Notes: generated by a model not told the origin, from the letters alone. Positions 1-4,902 are shown, counted from the first letter of the stretch. The stretch is 5,658 bases of DNA from an uncultured bacterium (GCA_905215425.1 CAJMQD010000075.1:1-5658); one strand, 5' to 3'. Program-made: numbers and translations.

Positions 1-52
1 AGCCCTGTTTCTCCACCATCAGTTCTGTTTTTCCTAATCTGAATTTTGCCAT
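1..52 (-). CDS. Aldo/keto reductase, N-terminal fragment (runs off left edge)
   Basis: Only the first 17 codons are present: MAKFRLGKTELMVEKQG, followed by one extra base. The start is well supported, because AGGAGG (complement of 61-66) lies 8 nt before the ATG (complement of 50-52). The RLGKTELMV stretch matches the usual opening of aldo/keto reductases of the YccK/AKR11-like type, where a short beta hairpin carries the R-LGKTGL-V motif before the NADPH-binding barrel. The catalytic Asp-Tyr-Lys-His residues lie outside the window, so the family call rests on this motif alone. The gene lies 78 bp downstream of the DUF1643 stop on the same strand, with no clear terminator between, so it could be cotranscribed. 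That a gene starts here is fairly sure; the family is moderately sure. Confidence 0.65.
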   Translation of the reverse strand, partial: MAKFRLGKTELMVEKQG

Positions 53-130
53 GGGGATATCCTCCTTCTTTTCACCGGGGCCGATCCGGTGGGTCAAATC
101 AAAGTGTTGTCCGGCGCAGGCGGACATGGG

Positions 131-748
131 TCACAGGGTCTGTAAATACCCTGCCGCGTCAAATTCTTCCAGAACGCTGTCCTTCCGCAGATAAAGCGGA
201 TGGTGGGGGTGCCCTTTCTTGGAGCGCTTGCCCGCGGAGTACCACCGGGCGCTGCGGGCCCGGCCCAGGTCGATCATGTCCCGGACGCAGGCGGGCAGAT
301 AGGGGCGCTTTTCGATGATGGTGCCCCAGGCGGCCCACACTGCGGGACTTCCGGACCGATCCAGAGAGAGCAAATAGTCAAAGGCCTTCATGTTCTCCTG
401 GTGGAGAAGGGGGTTGTATGTCTGCTCCATATCGTCGGGGTCGGTGGCCCGCTGGGCGTATACGTTAAACATCAAAAAGCTGTCGAACCCGTTGTGCAGG
501 GCCACCCGCTCTACGGATTTCAGGGTGTTATCCAAGGCATCCGGGGCAGCGGTAGAGGGATTGATCCCCACGCAGATCAGGGGATGCTCCCCCCGGGTAC
601 CCAGAATATAACGGTATTCGGAGTAAGTATTGGGGACATACAGCCAACGGCTGATGTCGTAGTCGGGGCTGGGCTGAAGGGCCTGCGCCAGGGCGCGGTC
701 GAAGTCCATCAGATCCAGCTCGTTGGTCTGACAGGTAGGAATATGCAT
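131..748 (-). CDS. DUF1643 domain-containing protein
   Basis: A 205-residue protein. The reading frame stays open far upstream, opposite sfsA, but the ATG at 748-746 is chosen because AGGAGG sits 5 nt before it and a consensus-like promoter lies just upstream. Family landmarks are visible in order: YRYILG (45-50), GINPSTA (61-67), D73-N-T-L, FNVYAQRATDP (94-104), AAWGTIIEKR (139-148) and GHPHHPLYL (179-187). These match the conserved blocks of DUF1643, a family of small cytosolic proteins with no assigned reaction. No signal peptide or membrane segment is seen. The GINPST block together with a C-terminal HP-L block resembles motifs of uracil-DNA-glycosylase-like folds; this is my inference, not an established function. 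It is transcribed divergently from sfsA through an interleaved promoter pair and may be cotranscribed with the reductase downstream. Confidence 0.85.
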   Translation of the reverse strand: MHIPTCQTNELDLMDFDRALAQALQPSPDYDISRWLYVPNTYSEYRYILGTRGEHPLICVGINPSTAAPDALDNTLKSVERVALHNGFDSFLMFNVYAQRATDPDDMEQTYNPLLHQENMKAFDYLLSLDRSGSPAVWAAWGTIIEKRPYLPACVRDMIDLGRARSARWYSAGKRSKKGHPHHPLYLRKDSVLEEFDAAGYLQTL

Positions 749-793
749 AGAAGCCTCCTGTATGAGGAAATGGGACGGCAGAAAAGCGCCCTC

Positions 794-822
794 TTGAGAA
801 GCGGCGATTTCTGCTGTATACT
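794..822 (+). promoter_or_regulatory. Sigma-A promoter of sfsA
   Basis: TTGAGA (794-799), a 17-bp spacer and TATACT (817-822) give a near-consensus vegetative promoter. The predicted transcription start is near 829-830, leaving a leader of about 27 nt with GGAGG at 842-846 before the sfsA ATG at 857. It is interleaved with the opposing DUF1643 promoter. Confidence 0.7.
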
Positions 823-835
823 GAACATTATACAG
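814..835. repeat. Inverted repeat CTGTATA-N8-TATACAG spanning both -10 boxes
   Basis: A perfect 7-bp inverted repeat (814-820 and 829-835) with an 8-bp centre. The left arm carries most of the sfsA -10 box and the right arm most of the DUF1643 -10 box. It can be read as a symmetric bidirectional promoter core, or as an operator for a dimeric regulator. The sequence alone does not decide between them. Confidence 0.6.
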
Positions 836-855
836 AATCCCGGAGGAACGCACAA
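827..855 (-). promoter_or_regulatory. Sigma-A promoter of the DUF1643 gene
   Basis: Read leftward, TTGTGC (complement of 850-855), a 17-bp spacer and a perfect TATAAT (complement of 827-832). The predicted start is near 820, giving a leader of about 70 nt before the ATG at 748. Its -35 box overlaps the sfsA ribosome binding region, and its -10 covers the sfsA transcription start, so the two promoters probably cannot be occupied at once. Confidence 0.65.
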
Positions 856-856
856 G

Positions 857-1552
857 ATGGAGTATAAAAATATTGTAAAAGGACATTTTTTGTCCCGGCC
901 CAACCGCTTTATTGCCAAAGTGGAGATAGGCGGCCGGGAGGAGACTGTCCATGTAAAGAATACCGGCCGATGCCGGGAACTGCTGTCCCCCGGGGCGGTT
1001 GTGTATGTGCAGGACTGGGGCGAAGCGCATCCGGGACGCAAGACGAGATATGACCTGGTGACGGTGGAGAAAGGGACGCTGACCATCAATATGGATGCCC
1101 AGGCCCCTAACCCGCTGTTCCGGGAGTGGGCCGAGGCGGGGCATTTTGTCCCCGGGCTGACCCTGCTGCGGCCGGAGACCACCCACGGCGACTCCCGCTT
1201 TGATTTCTACTGGGAGGCGGGGCAGCGCCGGGGCTTTGTGGAGGTGAAGGGGGTCACGCTGGAGGAGAATGGTGTGGTCCGCTTCCCTGATGCCCCCACC
1301 TTGCGGGGGGTAAAGCATCTGAACGGTCTGCTGAACGCCAAGAAGGAGGGGTATGAAGCTGCCGTGTGCTTTGTGGTGCAGATGGAGGGCGTCAAATATC
1401 TGGAGCCCAACGATGATACCCACCCGGAGTTCGGGCAGGCCCTGCGCCGGGCGGCGGCCGGAGGGGTGGAGGTGTTGGCCTTTGCCTGCCGGGTGAAGCC
1501 GGATGCGGTTGTCCCGGCGGAGACGGTGCCTGTGATCCTGGGGGAGGATTGA
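857..1552 (+). CDS. sfsA: DNA/RNA nuclease SfsA
   Basis: A 231-residue protein, the usual length for SfsA (about 230-235). Family landmarks are HVKNTGRCRELL (32-43), INMDAQAPN (77-85), SRFDF (113-117), FVEVKGVTL (127-135) and FPDAPTLRGVKHL (143-155). D116 and the E129/K131 pair fit the PD-(D/E)xK nuclease core established for this family. E. coli SfsA was named for stimulating maltose fermentation genes and later linked to nucleic-acid binding and cleavage; its role here is unknown. It should be cytosolic, as no signal peptide is seen. ATG 857 is chosen because MEYKNIVKGHFLSRPNRF aligns with the normal family N-terminus and GGAGG lies 10 nt upstream; the frame stays open further upstream but crosses the promoter and the DUF1643 gene. 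The amidohydrolase follows after a short gap with no terminator, so they may share a transcript. Confidence 0.93.
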   Translation: MEYKNIVKGHFLSRPNRFIAKVEIGGREETVHVKNTGRCRELLSPGAVVYVQDWGEAHPGRKTRYDLVTVEKGTLTINMDAQAPNPLFREWAEAGHFVPGLTLLRPETTHGDSRFDFYWEAGQRRGFVEVKGVTLEENGVVRFPDAPTLRGVKHLNGLLNAKKEGYEAAVCFVVQMEGVKYLEPNDDTHPEFGQALRRAAAGGVEVLAFACRVKPDAVVPAETVPVILGED

Positions 1553-1579
1553 CCTTGGACATTGGGGGCGATCTGTCCC

Positions 1580-1608
1580 TTGCGGAGGGAAAGAAAAACG
1601 AATAAAAT
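1580..1608 (+). promoter_or_regulatory. Possible internal promoter before the amidohydrolase
   Basis: TTGCGG (1580-1585), a 17-bp spacer and TAAAAT (1603-1608), with an A-rich spacer. The -10 is good and the -35 is only 4/6. A start near 1615 would cut into the Shine-Dalgarno-like GAGGAAGG (1611-1618) of the upstream ATG and leave a normal leader for the GTG at 1662. Read-through from sfsA remains equally possible. Confidence 0.4.
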
Positions 1609-1661
1609 CAGAGGAAGGATCTATGTTGGGAGAATTTAGGGGAAGAAAAGGAGTGGCGCAG

Positions 1662-2942
1662 GTGAAATACGCCTATCGAAACGGATATCTTTTAGACGGC
1701 ACTGAGAATATGCAGGTGCGCAGCGGACTGGCGGTGCTGACAGAGGGAAAACTGATCACGGGTATTGTGCCGGAGCGGGAGATCCCGGAGGGATACACCG
1801 CTGTGGACATAGAGGGCGGATATCTGATGCCCGGTTTGATCAATATGCACGTACATCTGGCCGGGAACGGAAAGCCCCAGAAGAAGCAGCGGGACAACGC
1901 CAAGCTGGTGGAGCGGCTGATGGGGAATTCCCTGCTGAAAGCGGCGGCCTACCGCATGGCGGCCGATTTTGCCAAAACCGAAGTGATGAGCGGTGTGACG
2001 ACCATTCGCACGGTGGGGGGCTTGGGGGATTTTGATACCCGGCTGCGGGATGAGATTGCCCGGGGCGAGAAGCTGGGCCCCCGTATCTTGGCCGCCAACG
2101 AGGGGATCTCTGTCCCCGGGGGACATATGGCCGGCTCCGTGGCGGTGGCGGCAGAGGACATTCCTCAGGCTCTGGCTCAGGTCGACCGGGCGAAAGAGCA
2201 GGGAGTGGACCTGATCAAGCTGATGATTACCGGCGGCGTGCTGGATGCCAAGGCAAAGGGAGTGCCCGGGGAGCTGAAGATGCCGCCGGAGATGGTGAAA
2301 GCTGTGTGTGACAGGGCCCATGAGCTCGGTTATACCGTAGCCGCCCATGTGGAATCCACCGAGGGGGTTCGGGTGGCGCTGGAAAACGGAGTGGACTCGA
2401 TTGAACATGGAGCGCAGTTGGATGACGAGCTGATCCGTCTGTTCCGGGAGCGGGGAGCCTGTCTGTGTACCACCCTGTCCCCGGCGCTGCCCTACGCCCT
2501 GTTCGACCGGAAGGTGACGCATGCCTCTGAGGTGGAGCAGTTTAATGGAAATATGGTCTTTGAAGGCATTAAGAACTGCGCCAAAGCTGCCCTGGCCCAC
2601 GATATTCCTGTGGTGCTGGGGAATGATGTGGGCTGTCCCTGGATCACGCAGTACGATTTTTGGCGGGAGCTGTATTACTTCCATAAATATGTGGGGGTGT
2701 CCAATCGCTTTGCGTTATATACGGCCACTGGCCGGGCGGCTGAGATCGCCGGTTTGGGGGCGGTGACCGGAACAGTGGAAGTGGGCAAGTGTGCCGACCT
2801 GGTCGTGACCCGAAATAACCCCCTGGATGATCTGCGGGCGCTGCGCCATATTAACATGGTGGTGGCACAGGGGCGGAAAATTGACCATCCCAAGGTGAAG
2901 GTGAAGCAGCGGGTGGCCGAAGAACTGGATAAGTTCCTGTAA
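1662..2942 (+). CDS. Metal-dependent amidohydrolase family protein (Xaa-Pro dipeptidase-like)
   Basis: A 426-residue cytosolic hydrolase of the amidohydrolase superfamily. Metal-centre residues, numbered from the GTG start, are H63 and H65 in NMHVHL, K186 in DLIKLM (expected carboxylated lysine), H229 in AAHVES, H249 in SIEHGA and D322 in LGNDVG. The C-terminal GTVEVGKCADLVV segment is the usual small beta domain. This set, with VTTIRTVGG and GGHMAG, fits the subgroup holding Xaa-Pro dipeptidases and related N-acyl amino acid hydrolases. The substrate cannot be read from sequence. Start choice: GTG 1662 has AAGGAG (1648-1653) 8 nt upstream and begins right at the family's usual KYAYRNGYLLDG opening. 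The alternative ATG 1623 adds 13 residues unlike the family, and its codons contain that ribosome binding site. It lies 109 bp after sfsA and may be cotranscribed or use its own promoter. Confidence 0.87.
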   Translation: MKYAYRNGYLLDGTENMQVRSGLAVLTEGKLITGIVPEREIPEGYTAVDIEGGYLMPGLINMHVHLAGNGKPQKKQRDNAKLVERLMGNSLLKAAAYRMAADFAKTEVMSGVTTIRTVGGLGDFDTRLRDEIARGEKLGPRILAANEGISVPGGHMAGSVAVAAEDIPQALAQVDRAKEQGVDLIKLMITGGVLDAKAKGVPGELKMPPEMVKAVCDRAHELGYTVAAHVESTEGVRVALENGVDSIEHGAQLDDELIRLFRERGACLCTTLSPALPYALFDRKVTHASEVEQFNGNMVFEGIKNCAKAALAHDIPVVLGNDVGCPWITQYDFWRELYYFHKYVGVSNRFALYTATGRAAEIAGLGAVTGTVEVGKCADLVVTRNNPLDDLRALRHINMVVAQGRKIDHPKVKVKQRVAEELDKFL

Positions 2943-2949
2943 CCGAGAG

Positions 2950-2975
2950 AGAAGGCTGCTGTTCCGATGCCTTCT
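2950..2975. other. Short hairpin after the amidohydrolase
   Basis: AGAAGGC (2950-2956) pairs perfectly with GCCTTCT (2969-2975) around a 12-nt loop, starting 8 nt after the amidohydrolase stop. No T-tract follows in either direction, so it is not a good intrinsic terminator. It may protect the mRNA 3' end or be chance. Confidence 0.3.
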
Positions 2976-3001
2976 GATTGCGGCCCTGGAAATACAATGA
3001 A

Positions 3002-3041
3002 AACAGGGGACGTGAAATTTGAACGCTTCATGTCCCCTGTT
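3002..3041. terminator. 15-bp hairpin between convergent genes, terminator or dispersed palindrome
   Basis: AACAGGGGACGTGAA (3002-3016) pairs with TTCATGTCCCCTGTT (3027-3041) over 15 positions, with one G-U wobble in the rightward RNA and a 10-nt loop. Rightward, only two T follow, so termination of the amidohydrolase message would be weak unless aided. Leftward, the stem is followed by TTTTCATTGTATTT, a better tail, so it could back up the terminator of the cell-wall hydrolase gene. A dispersed intergenic palindrome is the other reading. Confidence 0.5.
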
Positions 3042-3061
3042 CGACACAGAAACAGATGCAG

Positions 3062-3104
3062 AAACCAATAACACCGCCCCGAGGGAAACTCCCTCGGGGC
3101 GGTG
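3062..3104 (-). terminator. Rho-independent terminator of the wall-hydrolase operon
   Basis: A perfect 15-bp GC-rich stem: CACCGCCCCGAGGGA (3072-3086) with TCCCTCGGGGCGGTG (3090-3104) and a 3-nt loop. Leftward it is followed by TTATTGGTTT (3071-3062). The stem begins 20 nt after the stop codon at 3125, the standard place for an intrinsic terminator. Rightward there is no T-tract, so it serves the minus strand. Confidence 0.75.
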
Positions 3105-3124
3105 CAACAGCATATTCAGAAGAT

Positions 3125-4171
3125 TCAGACAAGACGACGGCCGCCAACGAAGCCGGTCTTATAGTAAGAGGTATTCATGTCGCTGACGATTACGCCCACG
3201 GAGGAGGTGGAGGCGTGGACGAACTTCCCGTTGCCGATGTAAATACCCACATGAGAGGCCCGGCTGGCGCTGGAGCCGGATTTTTTGAACATAACCAAGT
3301 CACCAAGCTGCAGGTCGCTGCGGACGACGGAGGTACCGTTGTCCATCTGGGCGGAGGCGGTGCGGTTCAGGGTGTAGCCGAACTGCTTGTACACATATTT
3401 GGTAAAGCCGGAGCAGTCGAAGGCGGAGGGGCCGGTGCCGCCGTATTTGTACCTGCAGCCCACCAGAGTCAGGGCGTACTGGGCGATCTCGCTGCCCAGA
3501 TCGGCCTGCACAGCTTCGCTGGCGTCGGCCAGACACACATACTCGGCGGAGATGTAGCCGTTTTCAATCTTGTACCAACCGTTTTCCTGCCCGAAGACCT
3601 CGACCACACGGCCGGTACGCAGGCTGCTCACCTTATCATAGCTGGAGCCGGGGCCGGAGCGGACGTTCAGGGGGCCGTTGGTCACCTTGACAAAGGTGGT
3701 GGTGGCGGACTGGCTGTCCAAAGTGATGTACTGGGCGGAGACGTAGCCGGTGTAGTTGCCGCCCACGACCTCGTACCAGCCGTCCTTTTGAGAGAGGACC
3801 TCTACCTCGGTGCCGGTGGGCAGCTGACCCACTTTGGCGCCGTCGGTACTGGCGGAGGCGCGGACGTTCAGAGGACCGGCGTTCACCTTGCCAGTGATGG
3901 TGGTGGGCTCGATGTAGTCGCTGGCCACATAGCCCGTGGATGCCTGATAGGAGATCTCCAGCCAGCCATTTCCCAGGTCGGACAGGATATCTACGGTGGT
4001 GCCCTTATCCAGCGTGCCGAGAGATGCGCTGTCAGCACTGCTGGACTGGCGCACATGCAGGCCGCTGTCTGCGGTGACAACACCGCTGGCGGCCAGGGCG
4101 GGGGAGATCATCATCGCGGCCGAAAGCAGGCCGGCGGTCAATTTAACAACCACGGACTTGGACAGATTCAT
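3125..4171 (-). CDS. Secreted SH3b-NlpC/P60 cell-wall hydrolase
   Basis: A 348-residue exported protein expected to cleave peptidoglycan stem peptides (gamma-D-glutamyl-diamino-acid endopeptidase type) outside the membrane. Residues 1-27 form a signal peptide: positive N-end, hydrophobic core and an ALA|A cleavage site near 27. Three bacterial SH3 domains follow, at about 31-89, 93-151 and 159-214, each with the LHVR or LNVR opening and a G-Y-[VI] ending; these normally bind the wall. The NlpC/P60 domain spans about 224-348, with C253 in FDCSGF, H307 in SHVGIYIG and H319 in FVHAST, a complete Cys-His-His triad. The start has GGAGG 10 nt upstream. It is the second gene after the 98-residue protein, with a 50-bp gap and no terminator between, so it shares that promoter and its WalR-like box. 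The exact wall bond and role (division, turnover or spore-related) are not visible. Confidence 0.93.
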   Translation of the reverse strand: MNLSKSVVVKLTAGLLSAAMMISPALAASGVVTADSGLHVRQSSSADSASLGTLDKGTTVDILSDLGNGWLEISYQASTGYVASDYIEPTTITGKVNAGPLNVRASASTDGAKVGQLPTGTEVEVLSQKDGWYEVVGGNYTGYVSAQYITLDSQSATTTFVKVTNGPLNVRSGPGSSYDKVSSLRTGRVVEVFGQENGWYKIENGYISAEYVCLADASEAVQADLGSEIAQYALTLVGCRYKYGGTGPSAFDCSGFTKYVYKQFGYTLNRTASAQMDNGTSVVRSDLQLGDLVMFKKSGSSASRASHVGIYIGNGKFVHASTSSVGVIVSDMNTSYYKTGFVGGRRLV

Positions 4172-4221
4172 AGGTGAAGTTCCTCCATATCTTTGGTGAG
4201 CGGAAGGGACGTGGGCCGAAA

Positions 4222-4518
4222 TCAGCCCTTTTCCTGGAAGCGGTCCAGCCAGATGCAGGCCAGATCCAGGGCGTCGAACAGGTTGTCCTTGGGCTTCTCG
4301 GTGCTTTTCACCACGCGGTCGCGGCTCTTCAGATCGGGGTCGGTCAATTGAAGCTGAACGGAGATTTTGTTGGCTACGGGCAGATCGTCCAGGTTTTGGC
4401 TGGACTGGATCTGGAGCACTGCGATATACTTTTCGGCCATGGTGCCGTAGTAGATAAGATTATCTTTCCGACGAAGGGGACGCCCCTTATAGGAAAGAGG
4501 AATAGATGTTGCGGACAT
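4222..4518 (-). CDS. Hypothetical protein, 98 residues, first gene of the wall-hydrolase operon
   Basis: I cannot assign a function. The gene is real by its signals: AGGAGG (complement of 4526-4531) lies 7 nt before the ATG, and a near-consensus promoter is 43 bp upstream. The protein has no signal peptide, membrane segment or cysteine pair, so it is probably cytosolic. The N-terminal half has strand-like stretches (NLIYYG at 20-25, KYIAVLQIQ at 30-38, ANKISVQLQLT at 49-59) and the C-terminus looks helical and amphipathic (NLFDALDLACIWLDRFQ, 79-95), suggesting a small beta-sheet-plus-helix fold. The middle (60-78) is charged, rich in K, R and D. It resembles, from memory, small uncharacterised proteins found in clostridial gut bacteria. 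Cotranscription with an exported wall hydrolase suggests shared regulation, but does not prove a wall-related role. Confidence 0.8.
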   Translation of the reverse strand: MSATSIPLSYKGRPLRRKDNLIYYGTMAEKYIAVLQIQSSQNLDDLPVANKISVQLQLTDPDLKSRDRVVKSTEKPKDNLFDALDLACIWLDRFQEKG

Positions 4519-4551
4519 AATGCTTCCTCCTAAAACTGGTTCACATAAACT

Positions 4552-4568
4552 TGTAACCGAATTGTAAC
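4552..4568 (+). promoter_or_regulatory. WalR-box-like direct repeat over the operon promoter
   Basis: TGTAAC (4552-4557), CGAAT, TGTAAC (4563-4568) is an exact match to the TGTWAH-N5-TGTWAH consensus known for WalR/YycF of Bacillus and Staphylococcus. It covers the -10 box and the predicted start of the operon that encodes the wall hydrolase. The repeat is seen directly. WalR binding is inferred from the motif and from the target gene type, and such a site over the -10 would more naturally repress than activate. Confidence 0.45.
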
Positions 4569-4589
4569 ATGTTTACAGAAGTATGTCAA
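4561..4589 (-). promoter_or_regulatory. Strong sigma-A promoter of the hypothetical-NlpC/P60 operon
   Basis: Read leftward, a perfect TTGACA (complement of 4584-4589), a 17-bp spacer and TACAAT (complement of 4561-4566), with the TG of an extended -10 one base upstream. The predicted start is near 4554, giving a leader of about 35 nt before the ATG at 4518. The A/T-rich run at 4590-4650 lies upstream of the -35 and could act as an UP element. Confidence 0.85.
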
Positions 4590-4600
4590 ATAGGAATCAA

Positions 4601-4628
4601 AAGAAAACTTGTAGAAAATAAAAAGAAA
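4601..4628 (+). repeat. Imperfect direct repeat, copy 1
   Basis: A 28-bp A-rich segment centred on TTGTAGAAAATAA. It matches the second copy at 4840-4868 in 26 of 29 aligned columns (two substitutions and one inserted C). It lies upstream of the leftward operon promoter. Low complexity weakens the case, but the shared TTGTAG core is not just A-run. Confidence 0.5.
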
Positions 4629-4638
4629 AATTTCCCAT

Positions 4639-4666
4639 AAAAAGAAAAAATCCGGCGTGAGCCGGA
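4639..4666 (-). terminator. Leftward intrinsic terminator with no gene behind it
   Basis: TCCGGC (4651-4656) and GCCGGA (4661-4666) form a 6-bp stem with a 4-nt loop. Read leftward it is followed by a T6-C-T5 tail (4650-4639), the textbook form of a rho-independent terminator. Rightward it has no T-tract. No leftward gene lies between it and rpoB, so it would stop antisense or divergent transcription coming from the rpoB leader. Confidence 0.6.
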
Positions 4667-4673
4667 AAAGTGC

Positions 4674-4702
4674 TTGACATAAAAAGCCTGTCATGATACA
4701 AT
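4674..4702 (+). promoter_or_regulatory. Strong sigma-A promoter of rpoB
   Basis: A perfect TTGACA (4674-4679), a 17-bp spacer and TACAAT (4697-4702), with TG at 4694-4695 forming an extended -10. The predicted start is near 4709. It points at rpoB with no gene between, so rpoB here has its own promoter and is not simply read through from rplJ-rplL, the common upstream genes in bacteria. Confidence 0.85.
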
Positions 4703-4724
4703 AAAATGCTTTTATATCCCTATG

Positions 4725-4750
4725 AAAAAGAGCGCAGGTCCCCACGCTCT
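4725..4750 (-). terminator. Second leftward terminator-like hairpin, inside the rpoB leader
   Basis: Read leftward, AGAGCG (complement of 4745-4750), a 10-nt loop and CGCTCT (complement of 4729-4734) run into five T in total (4729-4725). The stem is short and the loop large, so it is weaker than the hairpin at 4651-4666. On the rpoB message the same sequence would fold near the 5' end. Confidence 0.3.
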
Positions 4751-4839
4751 GTTCGTAGGATACCACAGCCCGGCATAAAACACAAGAGCAGAAGCGATAA
4801 ATCAATCAACTACACCGGGCGTGCGCGGCGGCAAAGCTT

Positions 4840-4868
4840 AAGAAAATTTGTAGGAAATAACAAAGAAA
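4840..4868 (+). repeat. Imperfect direct repeat, copy 2
   Basis: A 29-bp segment centred on TTGTAGGAAATAA inside the rpoB leader, matching the copy that begins at 4601. The copies start 239 bp apart, and the rpoB promoter and both leftward hairpins lie between them. A short local duplication or chance in A-rich DNA are both possible. Confidence 0.5.
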
Positions 4869-4902
4869 CCGCTGCCATCCGTCGTTATGGGGAGAAAAAT
4901 GT

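Noticed and set aside
73..91. Hairpin CACCGG/CCGGTG between DUF1643 and the reductase
   Set aside because: A 6-bp stem with no T-tract on either side, close to the reductase ribosome binding site; not a convincing terminator or regulator.
200..856. Open upstream extension of the sfsA frame, opposite DUF1643
   Set aside because: SfsA is complete from 857 with the normal length; the extension crosses the predicted sfsA promoter and mirrors DUF1643 codons.
749..1423. Open upstream extension of the DUF1643 frame on the minus strand, opposite sfsA
   Set aside because: The ATG at 748 has AGGAGG and a promoter right before it; the extension is antisense to the well-supported sfsA and unlike the family.
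1692..2684. 330-codon minus-strand open frame
   Set aside because: Lies wholly antisense to the amidohydrolase, rich in His/Gln/Arg from reverse-complemented codons, with no recognisable domain.
3056..4177. 373-codon plus-strand open frame, Gly/Ala/His-rich
   Set aside because: Antisense to the SH3b-NlpC/P60 gene; its repetitiveness is the shadow of the SH3b repeats, and it starts inside the terminator region.
4722..4778. Possible 18-residue leader peptide MKKSAGPHALFVGYHSPA
   Set aside because: No ribosome binding site, only about 13 nt from the predicted start, and no run of regulatory codons.
4530..4805. 91-residue hydrophobic minus-strand frame
   Set aside because: Spans the operon promoter, the rpoB promoter and a terminator hairpin, ends next to the next gene's ribosome binding site, and its Phe/Leu richness reflects the A-tracts.
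4768..4868. tRNA-like or known riboswitch fold in the rpoB leader
   Set aside because: No acceptor/T-arm consensus and no motif of a recognised riboswitch class; only isolated short pairings are visible.
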